Shown: one piece after another, positions 5,796 to 10,328 of the stretch | Numbering within the stretch: the stretch's first letter is position 1 | Layout of the letters: each line of letters starts with the position of its first letter | Assembly: GCA_965367295.1 (NCBI GenBank) | Contig: CBDUHN010000062.1 | Location: 1 to 10,328 of the forward strand | DNA length: 10,328 nucleotides | Direction: 5' to 3' | Source: JAIVHA01 sp965367295 | GTDB taxonomy: Bacteria > Pseudomonadota > Gammaproteobacteria > DSM-19610 | Program-made: the position numbers and the translations under genes | Notes under the pieces: model-generated | What the model was told of the DNA's origin: nothing | The model's input: only the letters and a program-made list of their open reading frames with translations | The model's database searches: none

Positions 5796-7256
5796 ATGAA
5801 GATTTTGTTCGCCACCAGTGAAGCCTATCCCCTGATCAAGACCGGGGGCCTTGCCGATGTCTCCGGCAGCCTGCCGCGGGCGATCCGCAACCTCGGGCAT
5901 GACATCCGGCTGGTGCTGCCCGCCTACCGCGGCGTGGCGGAAAAGGCCGGCAAGCTCAAGACCGTTGCCAGCCTGAGTCTGCCGGGCACACCCGATGAAG
6001 TGCGGATTCTGCAGGGCCGCCTGCCCGGCAGCACCGTCAAGCTCTACCTGGTGGATTCCCCGGTGCACTTTGATCGGGCCGGCGGCCCCTATGGCGCACC
6101 GCAAGGGGGCGACTGGCCGGACAACGCCCATCGCTTCGCCCTGTTCGCACGCGCCATCTGCGAGCTGGCCATGGACCGCGCCGGCCTCGACTGGCAACCG
6201 GAACTGGTGCATTGCAACGACTGGCAGACCGGGCTGGTACCGGCGTTGCTGACCCTGGAAACCGATCGTCCCGCCACGGTGTTCACCATCCACAACCTGG
6301 CCTATATGGGGCTGTTCGACACCGCCACCTTTCACGACCTCAAACTACCCGCCGAATGGTGGTCATTGCATGGCCTGGAATTTCACGGCCAGTTGTCGCT
6401 CATCAAGGGCGGACTGAGTTTTGCCGACTGGATCACCACCGTCAGTCCCACCTATGCCGAAGAGATCCAGACCCCTGAGTACGGTTATGGACTGGAGGGC
6501 CTGCTCACCCACCGCGCCGATCGGCTGACCGGGATCCTCAACGGGGTGGATTACCGCGACTGGAGTCCCTGCAACGATCCGCACCTGGTCAAGCCCTATT
6601 CGCTACGCCGCCTGGCTGGCAAGCGGGACAACAAGCGGGCCCTGCAGAAGACCTTTGGCCTGCCGGTGGCGGATGTTCCGTTGCTCGGCCATGTGGGACG
6701 GCTGGTGGAACAGAAAGGCATCGACCTGCTGCTGGACAGCCTGCCTGAACTGCTGGCCCAGGATCTGCAGCTGGTGATCCTCGGCAGCGGCCAACCGGAA
6801 CTGGAACAGGCCCTGCAGCAGGCCCAGGCCGCACATCCCAAACGTTTTGGCGTCCATATCGGCTACGACGAGGGCCTCTCCCACCGCCTTGAGGCCGGTG
6901 CCGATCTCTTTCTAATGCCGTCCCGCTTCGAGCCCTGCGGACTGAACCAGCTGTACAGCCTGCGCTACGGCACCGTACCCGTTGTACGCCGTACCGGTGG
7001 GCTGGCGGATTCCGTGGTGGATACCAGCCCCGCCACGCTGGCCAACGGCACCGCCACCGGGTTTCAGTTCGACGCCCCCAGCGCCCCGGCCCTGCTGGCG
7101 ACCATCGAGCGCGCCCTGGCGGTCTATGCCGAACCGGAGCAATGGCGGCAACTACTCGCCCGGGGCATGAAGGCCGACTTCAGCTGGACCCGCAGCGCCC
7201 ACCGCTACCTGGACCTGTACAGTCGGATCACGACGTCGGCCGGGCCGCCTTTGTAA
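5796..7256 (+). CDS. glgA: Glycogen synthase (ADP-glucose type, GT5)
   Basis: This enzyme transfers glucose from ADP-glucose to the non-reducing end of a growing alpha-1,4-glucan. The product is 486 residues (E. coli GlgA 477). The start MKILFATSEAYPLIKTGGLA carries the ADP-glucose loop KTGG with Lys 15. Other landmarks are LVHCNDWQTGL (137-147), TIHNLAYMGLF (164-174), VSPTYAEEI (216-224), ILNGVDYRDWSP (247-258), GHVGRLVEQKG with Arg 302 and Lys 307 (298-308), and SRFEPCGLNQLYSLRYG with Glu 379 and Cys 381 (376-392). The start fits the family N-terminus; the open frame extends upstream to 5625 but that part is not family-like. There is no clear ribosome binding site before ATG 5796. No glgC, glgB or glgP is in the window. 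Its neighbours link glycogen to hexose phosphates and PEP. Confidence 0.97.
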   Translation: MKILFATSEAYPLIKTGGLADVSGSLPRAIRNLGHDIRLVLPAYRGVAEKAGKLKTVASLSLPGTPDEVRILQGRLPGSTVKLYLVDSPVHFDRAGGPYGAPQGGDWPDNAHRFALFARAICELAMDRAGLDWQPELVHCNDWQTGLVPALLTLETDRPATVFTIHNLAYMGLFDTATFHDLKLPAEWWSLHGLEFHGQLSLIKGGLSFADWITTVSPTYAEEIQTPEYGYGLEGLLTHRADRLTGILNGVDYRDWSPCNDPHLVKPYSLRRLAGKRDNKRALQKTFGLPVADVPLLGHVGRLVEQKGIDLLLDSLPELLAQDLQLVILGSGQPELEQALQQAQAAHPKRFGVHIGYDEGLSHRLEAGADLFLMPSRFEPCGLNQLYSLRYGTVPVVRRTGGLADSVVDTSPATLANGTATGFQFDAPSAPALLATIERALAVYAEPEQWRQLLARGMKADFSWTRSAHRYLDLYSRITTSAGPPL

Positions 7257-7385
7257 GTCCTAATTCATTTGGGCAATGAAGGCGGGGGTTCCACCCAGGT
7301 CAGAAGGAACGCGCACCTACAAGCCTCTAAGCAGTTGATCAAAAGAAAAAATACCCCCATGCCCACACTTCGCCGCAGGACAGGG

Positions 7386-7391
7386 TATAAT
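7386..7391 (+). promoter_or_regulatory. Probable sigma70 -10 box for ppc
   Basis: A perfect TATAAT stands in the 182-base gap between glgA and ppc, followed by the GCGC-rich stretch typical after strong -10 boxes. The start would be near 7398, giving a leader of about 40 bases to the first ppc ATG. The -35 is poor: CCCACA at 7362-7367, 18 bases upstream, has only three matches. Confidence 0.5.
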
Positions 7392-7412
7392 GCGCGGCTC
7401 GGCAAACCGGAC

Positions 7413-7438
7413 GGCCACGCGTAGCGCTGGCCTTTTTT
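7413..7438 (+). terminator. Terminator-like hairpin plus T6 abutting the ppc start
   Basis: GGCCACGC-GTA-GCG-C-TGGCC forms an 8-pair GC-rich stem with one bulged C (7413-7432), followed at once by TTTTTT (7433-7438). This is the form of an intrinsic terminator. It lies downstream of the TATAAT box and the next three bases are the first possible ppc ATG. It may therefore be an attenuator in the ppc leader, the end of a very short RNA, or the terminator for read-through from glgA. Confidence 0.55.
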
Positions 7439-10255
7439 ATGCAGATGAACCCAAGCAGCAAACACCCCATGGCCCCCCAGGACAAAGAACTCCGTTCACG
7501 CGTACGCCTGTTCGGCAATTTGCTCGGCCAGGTACTCCGGGAACAGGCCGGCACCAAGGTCTTCGATGCCGTTGAAACCCTGCGCAAAGGCTATATCAAG
7601 CTGCGCAAGACCGAAGATGCCGCCCTGCGCAGCAAGCTCGCCTGGGTCATCGAAAGCCTGGACGCCGACACCCTGACCCACGTGGTACGGGCCTTCAGCA
7701 TCTATTTCAGCCTGGTGAACATCGCCGAAGAGGCCCACCAGCACCGCCTGCGCCGCCGCCATATCCACCTCGGTGGCCCGCTCTGGGTCGGCTCCTTCGA
7801 CCACACCCTGCGCGACTTCGAAGCCAGCGGCATGACCCCGGAGCAACTGCAGCAACTGTTCAACCAGAGCTGCTACATCCCGGTCTTCACGGCCCACCCG
7901 ACAGAATCCAAGCGGCGCGCCATCATGCACGCCCTGCGCCGCATTTTCATGACCTCCGAGCAGCTCAATGACCTGCGCCTGAACAAAAGCGAGCGCGAGG
8001 CCATCAGCGCTGAACTGCTGGCCCATATCCAGATCCTGTGGAAGACCGACGAGGTGCGGGTGCGCAAGCCCAAGGTGGAAGACGAAATCCGCAACGGCCT
8101 GTTCTATTTCCACGAAAGCCTGTTCACCGCCGTACCGGCCACCTACCGCTACCTGGAAAAGGCGGCGCGCCGCGTATATGGCCACCACCACGTGAAAGTG
8201 CCCAGCATGCTGCAATTCGGCTCCTGGATTGGCGGAGACCGTGACGGCAACCCCTTCGTCAAGCCGGAAACCACCGAGCTGGCCATCCGCCTGCACATGC
8301 GTGAAGTGCTGCGTGAATATATCGGGGAAGTGGAATCACTGCGCACCCTGCTGACCCATTCCATCCGCCTCTGCCAGCCCAACGATCCACTGATCAAGAG
8401 CCTGGAAGAGGATGCCCGACGCTTTGCCGCGGGCCTTGGGGACGACTACCCGCGCTTCGATCACGAACCTTATCGTCGCAAGCTGTATTTCATGCGCCAC
8501 CGCCTGCGCAAGAATCTCTATCATGTCTCCTCCCTGGTGGATGATCCCCAGTTCCGCAAAGAATGCCATCCCGATGCCTATACCTCGGAAGATGAATTCC
8601 TGCAGGATCTCTACCTGATCCGCGACTCACTCATTGCCCACGGTGATGCCAATGTCGCGGAACGCGAACTGCAGGACCTGATCCGGCTGGCGGAAACCTT
8701 TGGCTTCTACCTGGTGCAACTGGACATCCGCCAGGAGTCCACACGCCATACCGATGCGGTGGCGGAACTCTGCCGCGGACTGCCCGGCAGCCCCGATTAC
8801 CGGGCCCTGGACGAGGCCGGCCGCATGGAACTGCTGGCGCGTTCCATCGAACAGCTGCAGATCCCGACCATCGATCGCGAGGCGCTGAGCGAAGAGACCC
8901 GCGAGACCCTCGAAGTATTCAACACCATGCGCCGCATGCGCGGAGAAAGCAGCGCCAAGGCCTTTGGCACCTATGTCATCTCCATGACCCATACCGCCAG
9001 CCACATCATGGAAGTCATGTGGCTCGCCCATTGCAGCGGCCTGGTGGGCAAGGACAACGGCGACTGGTTCTGCAACATCCGCATCAGCCCGCTGTTCGAG
9101 ACCATCGAAGACCTCTCCCACGTGGACGATGTACTGCCGCGCCTGCTCGACACCCCGATCTACAAAACCCTGCTGAAGGCCTCGGGCAATCTGCAGGAAA
9201 TCATGCTCGGCTACTCCGATTCCTGTAAGGACGGCGGCATCCTCGCGGCCTCCTGGAATCTCTTCGAGGCCCAGAAAAAAATTACCGGCATCGCCCGGGA
9301 ACGCGGTGTCGACTGCCGCCTGTTCCACGGCCGTGGCGGCACCCTGGGCCGCGGCGGCGGTCCCACCCACGAAGCCATCATGGCGCAGCCCATCGGCACC
9401 GTGCATGGCCAGATCAAGTTCACGGAACAGGGCGAAGTGCTATCCAACAAGTACAGCAACCATGAAACCGCCGTGTATGAACTGACCCTGGGCCTGACCG
9501 GCCTGCTCAAGGCCAGCCGCAGCCAGGTGCAACAACTCGATGCGCGTACCGTGGAACCCGAAGTGATGGCGGAGCTGGCGCGGCTGGGCGAGGACTGCTA
9601 CCGCGACCTCATCGACCGGACGCCGGGGGTACTCGACTATTTCTACGAAGCCACCCCGGTCAACGAAATCGGCCTGCTGAACATCGGTTCACGTCCCAGT
9701 CACCGCAAGAAGGACCGCTCCAAATCCTCCATCCGCGCCATCCCCTGGGTATTCGGCTGGGCGCAGGGCCGTCACACCATCCCGGCCTGGTACGGCGTCG
9801 GCACGGCCCTGGAGCAGTGGCAGAACCACGATCCGGAGTGCCTGGACAAGCTGCGCGCCATGTATCAGCAATGGCCCTTCTTCCGCGCCCTGCTCAGCAA
9901 CACCCAGATGTCGCTGTCCAAGGCGGACATGAAGATCGCCGCCACCTACACCGAACTGGCCCATGACCAGCAACAGGCCCAGGCCATCTACCAGACCATC
10001 GCCGCCGAATACCGGCGCACCGTGGAACAGGTGAAAAAGGTGGCCCAGATCTCGGGGCTGCTGGAGGAAAACCCGGTGCTGGCGGTATCCCTGCAACGCC
10101 GCGACCCCTACCTCGACCCGCTCAACCACATCCAATACACGTTGCTGAAACGGGTGCGCAACCAGGAGCTGGCGGAGGAAGACCGGGAACAGTGGCTGGA
10201 CCCGCTGCTGCGTTCCATCAACGGTATCGCCGGCGGGATGCGCAATACGGGCTGA
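7439..10255 (+). CDS. ppc: Phosphoenolpyruvate carboxylase
   Basis: This enzyme adds bicarbonate to PEP to give oxaloacetate and phosphate, feeding the TCA cycle and aspartate family synthesis. Counted from 7439 the product is 938 residues (E. coli 883). Catalytic landmarks are VFTAHPTESKRR with His 153, GSWIGGDRDGNP (261-272), LGYSDSCKDGG with Lys 597, and FHGRGGTLGRGGGP (629-642) with His 630, Arg 632 and Arg 638. Counterparts of the E. coli aspartate-inhibition residues are present: Arg 638, Lys 828, Arg 888 and Asn 936 in the terminal RNTG. Aspartate feedback is therefore likely. The start is undecided: ATGs at 7439, 7445 and 7469 are in frame and none has a ribosome site. By alignment with E. 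coli, 7469 (928 residues) fits best and is further from the upstream hairpin; the outermost start is given as the bound. Confidence 0.97.
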   Translation: MQMNPSSKHPMAPQDKELRSRVRLFGNLLGQVLREQAGTKVFDAVETLRKGYIKLRKTEDAALRSKLAWVIESLDADTLTHVVRAFSIYFSLVNIAEEAHQHRLRRRHIHLGGPLWVGSFDHTLRDFEASGMTPEQLQQLFNQSCYIPVFTAHPTESKRRAIMHALRRIFMTSEQLNDLRLNKSEREAISAELLAHIQILWKTDEVRVRKPKVEDEIRNGLFYFHESLFTAVPATYRYLEKAARRVYGHHHVKVPSMLQFGSWIGGDRDGNPFVKPETTELAIRLHMREVLREYIGEVESLRTLLTHSIRLCQPNDPLIKSLEEDARRFAAGLGDDYPRFDHEPYRRKLYFMRHRLRKNLYHVSSLVDDPQFRKECHPDAYTSEDEFLQDLYLIRDSLIAHGDANVAERELQDLIRLAETFGFYLVQLDIRQESTRHTDAVAELCRGLPGSPDYRALDEAGRMELLARSIEQLQIPTIDREALSEETRETLEVFNTMRRMRGESSAKAFGTYVISMTHTASHIMEVMWLAHCSGLVGKDNGDWFCNIRISPLFETIEDLSHVDDVLPRLLDTPIYKTLLKASGNLQEIMLGYSDSCKDGGILAASWNLFEAQKKITGIARERGVDCRLFHGRGGTLGRGGGPTHEAIMAQPIGTVHGQIKFTEQGEVLSNKYSNHETAVYELTLGLTGLLKASRSQVQQLDARTVEPEVMAELARLGEDCYRDLIDRTPGVLDYFYEATPVNEIGLLNIGSRPSHRKKDRSKSSIRAIPWVFGWAQGRHTIPAWYGVGTALEQWQNHDPECLDKLRAMYQQWPFFRALLSNTQMSLSKADMKIAATYTELAHDQQQAQAIYQTIAAEYRRTVEQVKKVAQISGLLEENPVLAVSLQRRDPYLDPLNHIQYTLLKRVRNQELAEEDREQWLDPLLRSINGIAGGMRNTG

Positions 10256-10257
10256 CC

Positions 10258-10276
10258 CGGTTGTGGGTTGCGACCG
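10258..10276 (+). terminator. Weak hairpin after ppc
   Basis: Just after the ppc stop, CGGTTG and CGACCG can pair (six pairs, one a G-T) around a seven-base loop, followed by AATTTAT. The stem is short and the T run broken, so it is only a possible terminator for ppc. Confidence 0.25.
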
Positions 10277-10298
10277 AATTTATCCGGACGACCTCGAA

Positions 10299-10328
10299 TC
10301 AGGCCACCTGCAGCGGAATGCCGTCCCC
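10299..10328 (-). CDS. Possible 3' end of a convergent gene, cut by the window
   Basis: Read on the minus strand, the last bases give the open frame GDGIPLQVA followed by a TGA at 10301-10299. It would be the C-terminus of a gene entering from the right and converging on ppc with 43 bases between the stops. Nine residues are too few to name a family, and chance is possible. Confidence 0.25.
   Translation of the reverse strand, partial: GDGIPLQVA

Noticed and set aside
7257..7385. Terminator or small gene directly after glgA
   Set aside because: GTTCC/GGAAC can pair weakly around 7288-7313 but there is no T run, and the short open frames show no ribosome site or family features.
7496..9406. 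Two minus-strand open frames of about 260 codons opposite ppc
   Set aside because: They fall inside ppc, which is intact with all catalytic residues. The products are low-complexity Gly/Ala/Gln shadows.

Overview
The window is about 60% GC by eye and looks like the chromosome of a gammaproteobacterium. It holds a bacterial type A RNase P RNA, a gammaproteobacterial-style PEP carboxylase ending in RNTG, an E. coli-length phosphoglucose isomerase and an E. coli-like glycogen synthase. A sulfur-oxidising or otherwise autotrophic lineage of the Chromatiales type is a guess from gene content and style, not something the sequence proves. I see no insertion sequence, CRISPR array, phage gene or tRNA.

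Left part, minus strand, read right to left: gnd (5587-4676), zwf (4546-3077), pgi (3071-1419), two related small TPR-like genes (1365-877 and 834-331), then the 5' two thirds of rnpB (about 264-1, running off the window). gnd, zwf and pgi form an oxidative pentose phosphate block. Zwf and Gnd oxidise glucose 6-phosphate to ribulose 5-phosphate with production of reduced cofactor, and Pgi returns fructose 6-phosphate to glucose 6-phosphate. No 6-phosphogluconolactonase gene (pgl) lies in the block. The two TPR-like genes are a tandem duplication whose products are roughly half identical without gaps over about 137 residues; their function is unknown.

Right part, plus strand: glgA (5796-7256), glycogen synthase, diverges from gnd across a 208-base gap that holds several inverted and direct repeats. 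It is followed after 182 bases by ppc (about 7439-10255), PEP carboxylase. A perfect TATAAT box lies upstream of ppc, and a terminator-like hairpin with six Ts ends directly against the first possible ppc start codon. The last 30 bases may be the end of a convergent minus-strand gene.

Together the genes sit at the hexose-phosphate/glycogen node and the PEP-to-oxaloacetate step. The region is mostly ordinary central metabolism. The points most worth a second look are the hairpin/U-tract in front of ppc, the tandem TPR-like pair with its conserved C-terminal motif, the possible structured leader of gnd, and the altered active-site signature of Zwf. I do not see strong evidence for a wholly new system.
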